This document shows positions 9,979-21,774 of a stretch of 64,000 nt of DNA, piece by piece. The stretch covers positions 23,884,942 through 23,948,941 of the forward strand of contig JAJEKV010000002.1 in the NCBI GenBank assembly GCA_021234155.1, in the 5' to 3' direction. The position numbers and the translations under genes were made by a program. Each line of letters opens with the position of its first letter. The stretch's first letter is position 1. Source of the DNA: Isoetes taiwanensis. Lineage: Eukaryota > Streptophyta > Lycopodiopsida > Isoetales > Isoetaceae. Under the pieces are notes generated by a model. That model was given only the letters and a program-made list of their open reading frames with translations. It was not told where the DNA came from and ran no database searches.

Positions 9979-10687
9979 TCAACCGCTTCTTGAAGCAAAA
10001 GCGAGAAAAAAGCAGGCGTGAGAATTAGCACTCTCTTTTGGAAGGGATGCCATAACTTTTTGGCATGTCTCTTCACTAATCTTGAAACTGTTGTTACCAA
10101 GATTCTCCATATCAAACTTCACATGTCTGACAAGGTGGCTATACAAACTAGCAACTGGCTTGTCCAATAGCAACTCAAATTGGAGTTCATCTGTTTGCTT
10201 GTAGTAATGGCCAGAAACTATAACTTCTCCTACTCCAAATGCAGTACCCCAAGCATCTTCATATGTATCTAACAATGTGTATTTAGTCTCTGTACACCTA
10301 AGAACATAAAAGTCAACTCCCTCATCATCTTCTGGATGTGCATTTATAGCAAAGTTATCTCCAACTTCTAGAAGAGAACTAAGGTCTTCTTCTTCTTCTT
10401 CTTCTTCCCCATGACTAATTGCTGTGGATGTTTCTCCAGCAACAGAATTCATCTTTGGTTTCAGTTCTGCTGTGAGCCATGCTCCCAAACGTGCTTTGTT
10501 CGTGCAATCATCCCTTTTACCATGAAAGCAATAGGATCAATAGCAAGAGAGGCACCTGTAAACAACTTTTGCAGGGTTCTTTTTGTCACATGGTCTGATG
10601 CAATGAAGTTTAGAGCTCCCACATAGTGTTCTCCACTCCTTCCTTTCAGATTTGTCTACACTTTGGGGATCAATATGCCAAAAGAAC
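9979..10687 (-). CDS. Transposase-like gene, exon 4 with an in-frame TGA
   Basis: Acceptor TTGTAG at 10688-10693. It encodes FFWHIDPQSVDKS, LHCIRPCDKK, then CLSCY followed by TGA (10537-10539), then SYCFHGKRDDCTNKARLGAW. A poly-Glu stretch and a C-terminal domain (VGDNFAINAHPE, VDFYVLRC) end at 9979. The cysteine pattern continues across the stop, which suggests a simple nonsense mutation. Confidence 0.55.
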
Positions 10688-10754
10688 CTACAATATAAAA
10701 CAGATTCATGCAACTTCAAATATAAGAAAAATCTAAGAAAAAACAAGAATTTAC

Positions 10755-11611
10755 CTTCTTATATGAGGGTCTGGTGGATTGTTCATCGTGTACCAGTTCA
10801 TGAAATCCACAATGTCTTTGGCACGCTCCAATTTCCAGGTCTCATACTTCAATTGCTCTCTTGCCAAAATCCTTTTCAATATTGCACCTTGTCCATCATG
10901 TTCTCCTTTGCCATGAGAACTGGCAAAGAAATTCCACTCATACTCAATTCCTTCACTACACACATAGTTCCTTCCTATATACCAGAAAGGCCTTGCTCCT
11001 TTAAACTGGGATGTGCAACCATCACTCCAAAAAATATGTTTCTTGTACTCAATGTTCTGTGCTCTAAGCCAGTCAGCATGTACTTTCAAGCAATGTTGTA
11101 CAAACTCAGTGCTATGCTCCCTGTCATCTGAAATATAAAAGTGCACTTCCTTTATAATTCTCCTCTGATTAGTGCTGATGGTCTCCTGACTTGTCTTCTT
11201 CTTTCTTTTCAGTTTATCCCGCTCTGCTTCTCTTTGCTCTGCCTCTTTAACTTCCATCTCCTCTATCTCAGCTTGGGTTGCATGTTTATATATGATATGA
11301 ACCAGAATTGAGGCCTGGTCCGTGTGCCAGTGGCAAGATTGTGCCTCCCTCTGAATTTTAAAACTGCAATTTTCAGCAAAGTCAATTACAGAGACAATTG
11401 CATCTTCAAGAAAGGTATCCAAACACGTCCTAAATTGCTTTGCCTGCCAGTGTGCCACATAATTGTGTGTGACAAATTGTACCCTTGTCTTGGAGGCATG
11501 CTTCATGAACTGGGGCAGACTCTCGTTCTTGTACGCAAGTCTTGTTACTTTTGCTGATTTCCTCGCTCCCATTTTTTTCTTGGTAGTCTCCTTCATGTAT
11601 CCAACTTCTTG
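10755..11611 (-). CDS. Transposase-like gene, exon 3 (RNase H-like core)
   Basis: The exon runs from acceptor ATTAG to donor AG|GTAAAT and is open throughout (about 285 residues). Key motifs are VIDFAENCSF, SCHWHTDQASI, HFYISDDREH, IFWSDGCTSQFKG and FFASSHGKGEHDGQGAILKR. The aspartates in DFAEN and SDG are plausible catalytic metal ligands; the third acidic residue is uncertain. A charged insert (EMEVKEAEQREAERDKLKRK) sits between the first two blocks. The next exon joins in phase as IRRFFWHID. Confidence 0.65.
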
Positions 11612-11851
11612 CTAATTTCAGACCATGAACATTTCTGTCAGTTTGCAGTTTGTTTAAAAAGCATGTTACACGAGCACAATTTAATTAAGCCAAACAGAAT
11701 ACGTTTTCAAACTGTTTCCACTCCACCTTGTAATCAGTTTCCATCTTTTCCTTAGGACAAAAAGCAAAACTGTTTATAACACCACAATTAAAGTTACTGA
11801 GCAGTAATATCTTTAAACATCATAACATTGAAGAGACAAACTTAAGAGTAC

Positions 11852-12222
11852 CTTTTCAGCCCACAATCTTTGCATGCCAACTGCAGACATTGATGTTTGT
11901 GCCATTCTTCATCTTCTTCTTTAGAGCAGACCATTTGCCTCCAAAAATCACTAGTGGATTTATAAACATGGTTCTTGGCACTACAGAAGTTACCATCACC
12001 ACAAAAAGCACAATTACAGTTGCATTCTTTGTGCACCCCATTTGGATCTGTTCTGATTTTGTTGAGTGCTTGCATCACATACTCAAAGTGCATGTGATAT
12101 TGGCAGCAACAGGTCTCTCTTTCTTTTAAACGCCTCACAAAAGATGGCTTCAGCAATTCAAATGTGCGCTGTGAAATCTTCATTTCATTGAATTCCTTTT
12201 TGAAGGCCATGTAAAATTGCAA
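11852..12222 (-). CDS. Transposase-like gene, exon 2 (cysteine-rich)
   Basis: Bounded by acceptor TTTATAG and donor GTACTC. It encodes FELLKPSFVRRL, then ETCCCQYHMHFEYVMQAL, CNCNCAFCGDGNFC and CLQLACKDCGLKR. The C-x-C-x2-H..H pattern probably binds zinc and precedes the catalytic core, as in the wider family. Confidence 0.6.
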
Positions 12223-12320
12223 CTATAAACCAAGCAGAAATACAGAGTTCCAAAAAAAATTAAAAGCAGCAATCTAGTAAAGCAGAACAAGCAGTAAAAC
12301 ATATAAAGCATAATAATTAC

Positions 12321-13045
12321 CTGAGAAATTTTAAGCAGTTGTATTGGATGATCAATTCTTTCACCATCTTTTGTAACAAACTTTCTCACATGCTTCCTGT
12401 ATGGTGAGACTCTTGTGTTTTCTGTCCAGAACCTGTAAACAGAATTCTTAACTTGTTAACATCAGTTATTGCATCTGATCTCTTTTTCCTTGAAAACATT
12501 GACCACGGACCACATTCTTGTTCTGCCATTACTCTTCTTCTGGTTGCTGCAATAACAGATTTTCTTGAAACATGAAGGAGGCGTGCAACTGCAGACACGT
12601 TGGTTTTGTTTGCTGTTGAAGATACCATTTGTAATGTGGACTTTCTTGCTTGCATTATATCTGTCTTCCTTAGTTTCTTTTGCTGATTGAGTGTCTCTTG
12701 AACATTTCTAATGACATTCTTCATGATCTTGCTTTGATCATGATCAACAAAATCCACCTCCAGTGGCAAACTCTTCTTCACTCTCTTCACAAATCTGTGC
12801 ACCACCAGTGCCTTATCCCCTTCTTTCAAAGGCTTTGTGATACTATTGAAATAATCGTCCAAACTCTTGGACAATTCTTGAAGCCTTCTCGCACTCACGC
12901 CGCTGTCAATTTCAGGCTGGATATTTTCTTTCTCCCTCTCCATATCTCTTTTCCGCTGTCTAGATTGCCTTCTTCTCTCGGCTTGAATTTCCCGAAAAAT
13001 TTGAAGTCGCTTTTCTTCATCTAAATCTGATGCTGATTGATCCAT
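12321..13045 (-). CDS. Transposase-like gene, exon 1 (frameshifted)
   Basis: Starts MDQSASDLDEEKRLQIF; about 200 residues are Lys/Arg/Glu-rich and probably coiled (RRRQSRQRKRDMEREKEN). After SDAITD the frame changes and continues as NSVYRFWTENTRVSPYRK up to KISQ, followed by the donor GTAATT. The change of frame could be a 1-base indel or a very small unrecognised intron. The ATG is the first after the upstream repeats. Confidence 0.55.
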
Positions 13046-13462
13046 TTAGAATCGTGTTGTACAGAGAATTGTGTTGTACAGAGAAAACGTGCTGCACAAA
13101 GAAAATTCTGTTCAGGAGTACAACACCGGATCATGCTTCCCGCCATAGCCAAATCCTATAATCTCTCCACGCCATCTCACAACAACCCCGCCAAATTGAT
13201 TCTGTACCGAATTTGACTTTGCGGGTAGCCATGTCATCGATCCGGAAGCAATTTGCTAAAAACGGATCATCGCGTTCCCGCTCTCCAAGCACCTCCAAGC
13301 ACAGCGGACCAAGCACGAAAAGCAGCGCGTCCGGACGGGTGCTTTTGTACCCCAATATCTAACTTAGACCCAGCCTCTCCTTTTTTGATGAGGAAGCCTA
13401 TGTACAGCTAATAGCCTTTTTGCCCCCTTCTTTTTCCTTTTCTTGATGAGAATTCTAACCTC
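13046..13462. other. Upstream region of the transposase-like gene
   Basis: No gene seen. Contains two near copies of GTGTTGTACAGAGAA (about 13051 and 13068) and a related GTGCTGCACAAAGAA, a short degenerate direct repeat just 5' of the minus-strand start. Confidence 0.4.
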
Positions 13463-14718
13463 TGGAACTTAAGAGATATAAAGGAACCTACTAAACAAAG
13501 GAGATTCATAGCTTCTTTTAGGGAATTTAAGGCTGATATTATTATGATTCAAGAACATAGGTTGCCTACCTTTGACTCTGCCAACTCAGAAGAATAGATT
13601 AGATCTTGGATATCCTCTTGTTATATCCCAGTAGATGGCCCAAAACGTGGCACCTTTTGGTATATCTATCAGATGGTTAACACTTTCACCAGCCCTTTAA
13701 TAGATGGATTTGTGTTACTTTTAACATTAAGGAATGTTAGGTGGCTTTCATTAATATATATGCCTCTACTGACCCCTATGAGAGGGAAGGGAGCCTATGT
13801 GGCTAGAAATTGATAATTGGATGTCTACTCAATAGCAAGTTGATAACTAGTTATTGGTGGGGATCTCAACAATACTCATTGGAATATGAAGCTGGGTAAC
13901 AAAGTCAACATGTCGAAGAATGAAAGGTACATCTGGAATAATTGACTAACTAATCAAGATTTGGTGTATGTCCCCTCTTCTAATACCAAATATTCTTGGA
14001 GCAATAAATGGAAAAGGGATCAAAGAACCTTCTGTATGTTAGATAAGTTCTATATCCATAATACTTCTACTAGTTGGTTAGATAATTGCATTGTCACTAT
14101 GGACATTGCCAGCACAATCTCTCACATTAGCTCCATTTCCTTGACACTACAGAGTTGGTGCTAGAAAATAAAGAGAAGAATACCCCCTTTAAGTTCAACA
14201 CTACTTTCCTGCAAATGAATGTTTTCTGCCAAGACTTCACTGCTTTCTATGTCTCTCTGCCCAAAATTGGCCAGCATCAATCTATGAAATTTTTTAATGA
14301 TAAGATGAAGAAAGTTAAAAACTGGATTAAATAGTGGGGAAAGAAATTTGCTCAGGAGAAAAAAGCTTCTAAAATGAAGCTTCTGGAACAAATTAAGGAG
14401 CTTAGATCTCAATTAGAGACAAAACCCAAGGATGACCTCTTGCATAAGAGGGAAGAACAATTGGAAATCCAAATCAAAACTCTTGAGGAACATCAAGTCA
14501 AAGGAATGGCGGTCAGAAGCAAAATTAAGATGTATAACCAGTTGGATCATGAGAGTTCTAAGCTTTTTTTTAGAATAGCCAAAAACAGAATGATCAATAA
14601 GTCTATCGCCAGCTGGAAACAGACCAGGGAATATTCCAGAAGGAATATTCTAAAGTATTTTAACATCCGGGCCCTCTATACATCACTCCCCCATCATCCA
14701 AAGGCTCCGATGACCTGA
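13463..14718 (+). pseudogene. LINE endonuclease and linker remnant
   Basis: Reading the plus strand with frame changes gives WNLRDIKEPTKQRRF and DIIMIQEHRLP (the catalytic Glu block of APE-type endonucleases, about 13530-13570), GGDLNNTHW (about 13858), then SNTKYSWSNKW and a further endonuclease block ending near 14160. 14374-14700 encodes a coiled, charged linker (KLLEQIKELRSQLE; SSKLFFRIAKNR) typical of the segment between endonuclease and RT in plant L1. I see no RT downstream. Many stops make it a fossil. Confidence 0.7.
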
Positions 14719-17673
14719 GAGTGATAATTTTTTGTTTGATTATTTCATGTTGGATCTTCTTTGTTGTTTAATACCAAACCATGTGAATGGTATGTATGGC
14801 TTCATTAAATTGCCCCCTGTTACGGGGCAATTCGTTAGGGAGAGGATGGGTTTGAGCATATTCAAGACATATCTAACGGCCATAGTTAATGGTTTTTTTT
14901 TTTCCGACAGTGAAAATATTTTTGTATTTTTTCAATGGCCGTGGGCCTAAGGTTTTTTGCTTTTGGTTTTTTGGATGCCAATTCGAGATCCATGGGAAAC
15001 GCATTCTATCCTAATCTTGGAGCAGCCTACATCCACTGGATCTTCGGTCAAGATAGTGCCAACATGATAAAGAAATCCTCTAGGCAAGTTTAGAACCCAA
15101 AAAGCTCCATTAAGTTTAATAGGGTTTGTAGGGTCTAAAAGTGAAGGATCGAAATGGGTATGACAAGTTTATGGCAAACTGGAGGTGTCAGAAGGGGGGT
15201 TGATTTGCAGTGACAGTTGGTCATTATTTGCTCTGTAGGTCTTGAAGTTCCCTTGGAACTCTGCATTTCCATTCTACAAGGCATTTGACTCAAGAAATTT
15301 TAAAGGAACTTATAGAGTCTCGAAAGTCCTCTTTGGCTGCCTGTGTTGGTCTTGGCGATTTGCTTATATCGTGTTGCTTGGCCAAGAAATCATGGAGGAG
15401 AAGTCTTATCATATTGAGGATGTCTTATTTTTCACAAGCGTTGCTCAATTTTGCCCCCAAGCTGGTATTTAAAGGCTGAACAATGCTATTGATTTAGAAA
15501 CAAACCATCATTCATCTATTTTGGAATTATGTCTATTCCAAAATCGCGCCAAATAAGCATTATTTTTAGGGCATTAGTGTTGTTTATGTATTTACAAAAC
15601 TATAGTGTACATTGCATATTTCTTTATCTTTTTACAATTACTTCAAATAATACAAGACAATGACTTCTTTGTTTTAAATTAACAACAAAAAATCATATAG
15701 CATTAACAACTACAAATATAGTTAGAACTAACATCATTAAGAAAATAATAAATCACATTTTTTAAGGAAATGAAGAAAGTATGAGAGTATAAATCCTAAG
15801 ATATTATCATAATATTCATGCTTTTTAACAATTTTAAATCCAAAAAATAATATTTTTGGCAAATGAAGCTGGACTATCTAAGCAAAACAATTAAAATGGT
15901 CCTCCAAGATGCTTTAAACCAATGTCCTCCAAAATATATGAAGGAGACAACTTTTAAAAAAGAGGTAATAGAGTTAAAACGGGCCAAGGACGATTTTACA
16001 AAGCATCGTAATCCAAATAAATGAAATATGTCCCCCAAAACATTTGAAAGAGGCATCTTCTTCTTGTAGTTGGGGCATAGTATTTCTATATTAGCTGTGA
16101 GTTTCCAGTTTTGCAGGATCAGACCCATAAAAATCAAAGGCATCTGCCATGGTAAGGTATTGCTAAATCAGAGGCAAAACAGATTGAACATCCACTATAT
16201 AGTCTGAGCAACATTTGAAGTATTATAGTCTAAGCAACATTTGAAGAAGTATTGACATAGCTTAGAGCATGATTGCGATTATACTGATAAGACATCGCAT
16301 CAAAACTTCAGTGCAATCTTCCCTCAAGACCATTTGTAATCTCCGAAAATGGCTAGAAAAGCCAGAGCAACTAAAATTGCTATACAGTCAATATTCCTAC
16401 TTCGGCTTCACAGATCTGAACCCTATTTCAACATTGCTTCTATCAAGCTGATCCATTGTGCATGCTTATGGAGTTTTAGCAATCAAAAAAGTTTTCTTAC
16501 TTGCTCTTGGCTTCTTATCTCAGGGTTTACATATGAGCCATGCCATAATCGAGTTATGCCATATTGTATGACATGGTTTTGTTCTGTGAGACTGGTTTTG
16601 TTTCTCAATGCCATATTCAATATTTTAATTCTTGGAGTTCCTTTCGGCTTGATTCTGTCATCAATGAAATTACTTGCTTTTACACGCATCTCTAGTGAGA
16701 ATTGCAAGCTTGGGATTATTACCAAGACCATGCTCTGTTTAGTACCTAAAGAGGCAACATTTTATGCAATGAGGGTTAGATATGGAGCAGAGGCTTCTTT
16801 AAATCTAGTATCAAAAGTAAAAAAGAGAGACAAACATCCTGGTACATGGTTCCTTGGCGAATAAGGACTTCAGAACCAATCTTCTCCAAGAATGGGAGGC
16901 CTAAAATCAGAATAAAAATAAACTTCCCTGCAATTGAATCCTTTGTTTTATAAGTTTGCTCATAACTGGATCTTTTGCAGACTTTTTGAAGCTCTATAAC
17001 TTCATGACCAAAGCAATCATTCAAAAAAAAAAAAAATGCTTCTCTATTCTGGAAACTTGGCGCCCATGGAAAGACCCTGAGCCTTCAAGACTGGCACAAG
17101 CTTTCTTCTGCTATGCTCAAACCACTGGAAGCCCCAAGGAAAAAATGCGAAATAAAAGAAACGGTGCTCTCATTCCTCTTTTTGCTTTGTTTGTCATTGC
17201 GTTGAGAAGACAAGAAAGGAAACAAAGTGCTTCAAGAATTCCTACCATCGCCGACACAGGTGACCGATAGCTTACTGGCAATAGCCAGTTTGGAGCAGTT
17301 TTTGGCATATTCTAGGCATATTTTAGCATATACTTAGAATATGCGGAAAACCCCAGGGTTTCACCTTTCATTAGCGTATAACCCATGAGAGTTCAACGGA
17401 GGGGTGTTTTTTGGACCATTTGCATATGTATACTTAGGGGTTGGGGGGGGTTTAGGCACTGATCTAGAGCAATATCTATGCACATAGGGGTCAATTTGCC
17501 TTTTAAAAATGTGTATACAAGGGGGATCAGATGCCATACCCTTTTTATGTATAAGTGCATCCCCCGAGCCAAAAACCCACATGAGCAAATGTCTGGCCCC
17601 CTAGGGGCAACTCGAAAAGAACATATGCACAAAGATTGAAGTTCATACTGGGGAAAACTATAAGTGTCGAAAG
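14719..17673. other. No gene seen
   Basis: About 3 kb of AT-rich sequence. Open frames at 16349-16864 (+) and elsewhere have no recognisable domain. G-rich runs (near 17440) and poly(A) tracts (near 17025) are the only local features. It may include further LINE debris around 15240-15480, which I cannot confirm. Confidence 0.4.
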
Positions 17674-17844
17674 TGTTGATAAGAATTTGCTTGAATTGTG
17701 TGAATTGTGAACAGTAAAAGGGTCAAATCACTTATGAACTGTAAATTTCATTTATACCATTGATTTATTCGAAGTAAAGGTTTCCTTTGAAATAGTAGTC
17801 CAAGTGAAAACCTTAGAAGGACTAATATTAAACAAATTCTTTCA
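17674..17844 (+). repeat. Probable copia LTR fragment
   Basis: Begins TGTTGATAAG and ends TTCA directly before a tRNA-iMet-like primer site. The length of about 170 bp is short but possible; no second copy is seen downstream, so the outer boundary is uncertain. Confidence 0.4.
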
Positions 17845-17845
17845 A

Positions 17846-17857
17846 TAGTATCAGAGC
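17846..17857 (+). other. Primer-binding site (tRNA-iMet type)
   Basis: TAGTATCAGAGC differs by one base from the TGGTATCAGAGC primer site common in plant copia and gypsy elements, and it precedes gag-like sequence. Confidence 0.7.
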
Positions 17858-17889
17858 AACTCAAATCCATCATGACAAACCGATTTTGA

Positions 17890-20290
17890 AGCTTTATTAC
17901 TCAACCCCACTGAAGTATACAAGGGTAGTTTAGGATTCCAAGTGTGGAAAGAAAAGCTGAAACATGCTTTAGAGAATGATTTTTGAGATTTGTAACTTCT
18001 AATGAAGACGAACATGTGACTCTAGTAATGTCTTTTGCAGAAAGGGTAAATCTGTAAGTGTGAGTACAGGTTCAAGAAATGCGTTTTCAACTGTTACTAG
18101 CAAGACAAGACAAAAATCAAGCAAGCATACAGTATTATTACTAGTAAAGCTGGAAACTCAACTCCCTAGAAAATTGGAGGCAAATATCCACGGGACATGT
18201 GGAAATATCCCAAGACTTATGAAAAGAAGTCTTCCTCATGGATGGAGGTACTAGATATAGAGCTCAGAAATTAAAATAAAAGGAAAAAGAAGATTTTACA
18301 GATTTTTTTGCTAAATTTGATAGCATAGTAGCATGCCTTGAAGGTACAGGTGTATGGATGACTAAGCAGCAGCAAGTTCTTACCTTATCCAAGGCTATGA
18401 ACAATTATAAGCAGCTTGTAAATTCATAAGAAATGTAGCCAAAACTGGGGAAGAAGATGAGGACGTGGTGGATACAGAATTTGAACAAGAAAAAATCCTT
18501 GAAGAGAATGAGGATGTAAGAAGTAGTGAAGTCCTATTTGCTAGAAAAGAAAAAGCTCGTGGGGGTTATGAAGACTATTCAATGTAGCCAAGTGATTCAA
18601 GGGAAGGTAAGATGGCTAAGTTTTAAATGCAATACATATGGTCTTTTAAAACTTGATTGTCCTAATAATAAAGATGTTGTTGAGTATTTTAATTATGGTG
18701 GACGATGTCATTATGTCAACAAGTGTTCTAGTCCCAAAAATAGTAATAGTGGCCAAGGCTGAGGTTCAGGCTCTCATACTAACAATGCAACTAGAGGAAG
18801 AGGAAGAGGAAGAGGAAGAGGAAGAGGAAGAGGAAGAGGAAGAGGAAGAGGAAGAGGAAGAGGAAGAGGAAGAGGAAGAGGAAGAGGAAGAGGTAACCTT
18901 CAGTTAATTACATTATAGAGATAAATGAAGAAAAAAAAAAAGACTGATGAAGATGCATAGGTATGTAAAACCAAAGAAATTCTACCAGTTTCTAGTTTGA
19001 ATGATAAAGCTAATGATGACATGTTAATCGTAGATTATGGAGAACAAAAGAATGTAACTAGCTCGCGCATGTTTTGAAGAAATAGTGGCCACATCAAGCT
19101 TGGCAATGCAAACTTGCAAACCGTAGAAGATGTAGAAGTTTTAGAAATGTTTGACCTTTCTGGAAAAGCAGTTAGTTTGAAGCATGTGTTCTGTGCACCT
19201 ATTCTCGTAAGGAATTTGATTTCCGTTAGTCAGTTAGCTGATCTTGGATATATTTGATGAGCTTCAATGTACTACATTTCAAGATAATGTAAGTTTGTGG
19301 AAAAACATGTTGAAAACCTTTATAGTCTGAATTGTAAACGTTTGAACATAAATGTTTTGACAGTACCTTCTATTGATAAAGGCACTTGAGATTAGAGCAT
19401 ACTCAAAAGGAAAAAATAGAGTCCATAGCAAAGCAAGGACTATTATCAATACTACAGGAAAATTCAGATTCTTTTATTCGCATAGAATGCATGTTTGGTA
19501 AGCATGCGAGGCTGCCCTTCAAAAGATCAAGAAAAGGACTGAAATTTTATTAGATTTGTTACACAGTTAGATTTGTTACACACGGCACTTTATGGTCCCT
19601 TAAATGTCATAAGTATTAGTGGAAAAAGGTATTTTATCATATTCTTAGATTATTTCAGTAGAAAGACAAAATGTTATTGTCTTAAGATCAAGGATGAAGC
19701 ATTCAATGCATTTAAAGCATATCCTATGGAAGTAGAAGTTGAAATTGGAAGAAAAAATAAGGCATGTGAGATCTGATAGAGGTGGAGACTATCTATTAGA
19801 TATGTTTAGAAAGTCATGTATAGAAAAAGGAATTAGATGACAATACACATGCAGTCACTCGCATTAGTAAAATGGCATTACTGAGAGAAATGATGTACAT
19901 GTTATGTTGAAGTTTGTAGCTTTGGCCAACTTCTTATGGGAATAAACTATGAAGACTGTTGTACACGTTCAAAATCTAATCAAAATCTAATTCCATCTGT
20001 AAGTATAAAGGGAAGTATTCCAGAGATGCTTTGGTTTGGTTGTAACCTAGCTATTGCATATAGATGTTTAACTTTTACTCATGCTCCAGAAGAACAGAGG
20101 AAAAGATGACAGATCATGGACAACCTATCTCGTACGTTATAATGAATACTCTAAAGGTTACAGACGGTATGATCCCAAGATTAGAAAGTAAGTCGAGATG
20201 GTATTTTCGATGAAAGCCAGTTTTACAAAATTGCTACCTTGCAAAACCATGAGGCATTTAAAGGTGGAGCTAGTGAAATGAAAGAAGTTA
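17890..20290 (+). pseudogene. Decayed Ty1-copia gag-pol
   Basis: In several frames with stops: a gag N-terminus (NPTEVYKG..GFQVWKEKLKHAL), more gag (FFAKFDSIVACLEG), a degenerate CCHC knuckle region near 18620-18740 (KCNTYG..KLDC; GGRCHYVNKC), a pre-integrase block (NSGHIKLGNANLQ, LKHVFCAPILVRNLISVSQL), and an integrase core (YGPLNVISISGKRYFIIFLD, then RSDRGGDY near 19773). The order gag-protease-integrase identifies copia. Reverse transcriptase and RNase H are missing after about 20290, so the element is 3'-truncated. Multiple nonsense codons show it is old. Confidence 0.8.
18795..18893 (+). repeat. (GAAGAG)n purine-only tract
   Basis: About 16 near-perfect hexamers in the gag region. The apparent poly-glutamate frame is an effect of the repeat, not a protein of its own. 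Confidence 0.9.
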
Positions 20291-20323
20291 AAGAGTTGGT
20301 TGAGAATGCAATATTATTATATA

Positions 20324-20389
20324 AGAATAGAATAGAATAGAATAGAATAGAATAGAATAGAATAGAATAGAATAGAATAGAATAGAATA
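20324..20389 (+). repeat. (AATAG)n microsatellite
   Basis: About 13 perfect pentanucleotide units at the 3' truncation of the copia remnant. This is the longest of three (AATAG)n tracts in the window. Confidence 0.95.
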
Positions 20390-20739
20390 CATTTTTGTCC
20401 CTAAGACCAGGGGGCCACTGGACTTGTGTAGCACTTGTGAGCTCTGTTGAGGGGCTATAATGCGAGCTTAGCTTGTTTCGATTATATATAGGTGTACAGT
20501 GCTTTTACTTGGCTTCTTGGCAATGCATGTGAACATCGTTATCTTCAGCTTTGAGTTATGCTTTGCAGGCTCCATTTATCCACATCCGATGTGTGTCTCA
20601 AATTATTAACCCTCCGTTTTGGTGCACCAATCCTCGAATGTGGCGATGGAGCACCAATCGACAAGTTGTACCCGCTCTATCCTAGTGGTCAGTCAGAGAT
20701 TCCATTTACTGTCCCGACACTTAGCTCCTTTCCTTTTTC

Positions 20740-20828
20740 TCCTATTGTGGAACATAGTCTTGGTACCCAACAATGATGGCTCCTCTTCTTTTTGTCCTAT
20801 TGTGGAACATAGTCTGGTACCCAACAGC
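20740..20828 (+). repeat. 55-bp direct repeat
   Basis: TCCTATTGTGGAACATAGTC occurs at 20740 and 20795, each followed by TGGTACCCAACA. No coding function is seen in the surrounding 20390-21465 stretch. Confidence 0.75.
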
Positions 20829-21465
20829 GGCAACAGAATCACGCTGACCTTGACCACATTAGTGAATCCGATTACTATCAGGATTAAATAACCTCGCCCC
20901 GAGGGATTTTTGAGGAAAATTTTTAATAGTAATAGGATCATTACTGTGCAATTAATTTCTAAACTTCCATACCATTGCTCTTGGAAACCCATCTCGCAAT
21001 GACTGATTAAAGCCTTCTGCTATTCTTTCAAACATGTTGTTCCCTCCCCATTTTAGAAGGTCAACTACTTGTCCATCCTAATCTCTGGTTTTCCCATTAG
21101 CCATATGCTAAAAACTTAGCTTTACATCCTCTCCTCAAACGAGAAATATTCGATATGTTCTCTTGCATCAGCGCCATCCATCTCCTTCTAGTACATGGTA
21201 CAATTTCTATGCACATTGTTGCAGCTCATTCCTGGTAAAGTTTTTTAGTGGCACTCCTATATTCTTAAAATGTTTTTAGAGATCTTTTGAGTTATGATGC
21301 AGCTCTTTAACCATTTGTTGTTGCATGTTTGCTTCCCATGTTTTTTCTTTTTTCATGATAAACTTTTTGAGGAGTTTTCAAGCCTCTTGTTGAGTGTAAT
21401 CTGGCATAAGCCTTTCACAAAATATTTTACTGAATAATTAGATGAACGACTAAAATATTACATTA
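20829..21465. other. No gene seen
   Basis: AT-rich sequence without recognisable coding or RNA features. Confidence 0.4.
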
Positions 21466-21665
21466 TTATTATGCTAGTCTAATGGTAAGTGCTCGTGGCA
21501 GGGAGCCAAGAAGTGAGAGGTTCAAATCTGAGGTTCAAATCTCTTTGTTACTTTAAATTGCCATTATTCTATGTAAGAGACAAAACATAGGCAAGTTGGT
21601 AATGTTTCAAACCTATTGTTAAAAGGTTAGGGGTTCAATCCCTTCATTACAAAGAATAAAAGTTT
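21466..21665 (+). repeat. Dimeric tRNA-derived SINE-like unit
   Basis: Two successive RNA polymerase III-type promoters: box A-like TAGTCTAATGG (21475) with box B GGTTCAAATCT (21519), and box A-like GGCAAGTTGGT (21590) with box B GGGTTCAATCCC (21631). Box spacing is tRNA-like, but neither forms a convincing cloverleaf. An AT-rich tail follows at 21660. A tRNA-derived SINE is the best explanation. Confidence 0.5.
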
Positions 21666-21707
21666 TAATTAAAAAAAGTCAATAGTCAATGTTCAAAGTC
21701 AGTGGAT

Positions 21708-21774
21708 GACTCTCATCGTGCGCCAAGGGGGCTTATGAGAGTCTCATAAGTGCCATTCACGCTATCTGAGAGTC
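21708..21774. repeat. 67-bp hairpin element, copy 1
   Basis: Ends are inverted (GACTCTCA ... TGAGAGTC) and the centre holds the palindrome ATGAGAGTCTCAT. A second, 85-90% identical copy lies exactly 200 bp downstream. Confidence 0.75.

Larger units (their letters stand above)
9979..13045 (-). pseudogene. Four-exon DDE-transposase-like gene
   Basis: Exons inferred from splice sites and continuous homology: 12321-13045, 11852-12222, 10755-11611 and 9979-10687, giving roughly 880 residues. In order: a basic/acidic coiled N-terminus, an FW..NTRVSPYRK motif, a cysteine-rich block (CCCQYHMHFEYV; CNCNCAFCG; CLQLACKDCG), then an RNase H-like core with VIDFAENCSFK (first Asp), HIFWSDGCTSQFK (second Asp) and NFFASSHGKGEHDGQGA, and a C-terminal domain. 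This order resembles a large family of uncharacterised transposon-like proteins best known from animals; I do not assign a superfamily. Faults: a 1-base frameshift near 12445 between ITDVNK and the NSVYRFW segment, and a TGA stop at 10537-10539 within CLSCY*SYC. Hence it is probably inactive. Terminal inverted repeats were not found by eye. Confidence 0.65.

Noticed and set aside
16349-16864. 171-residue plus-strand frame as a gene
   Set aside because: No recognisable domain and hydrophobic composition expected from T-rich sequence.
18653-18907. Open frame ending in a long poly-glutamate
   Set aside because: The glutamates come from the (GAAGAG)n repeat inside a decayed copia gag.
21466-21665. 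Functional tRNA genes
   Set aside because: Boxes A and B are present but no acceptor stem or anticodon stem can be formed.
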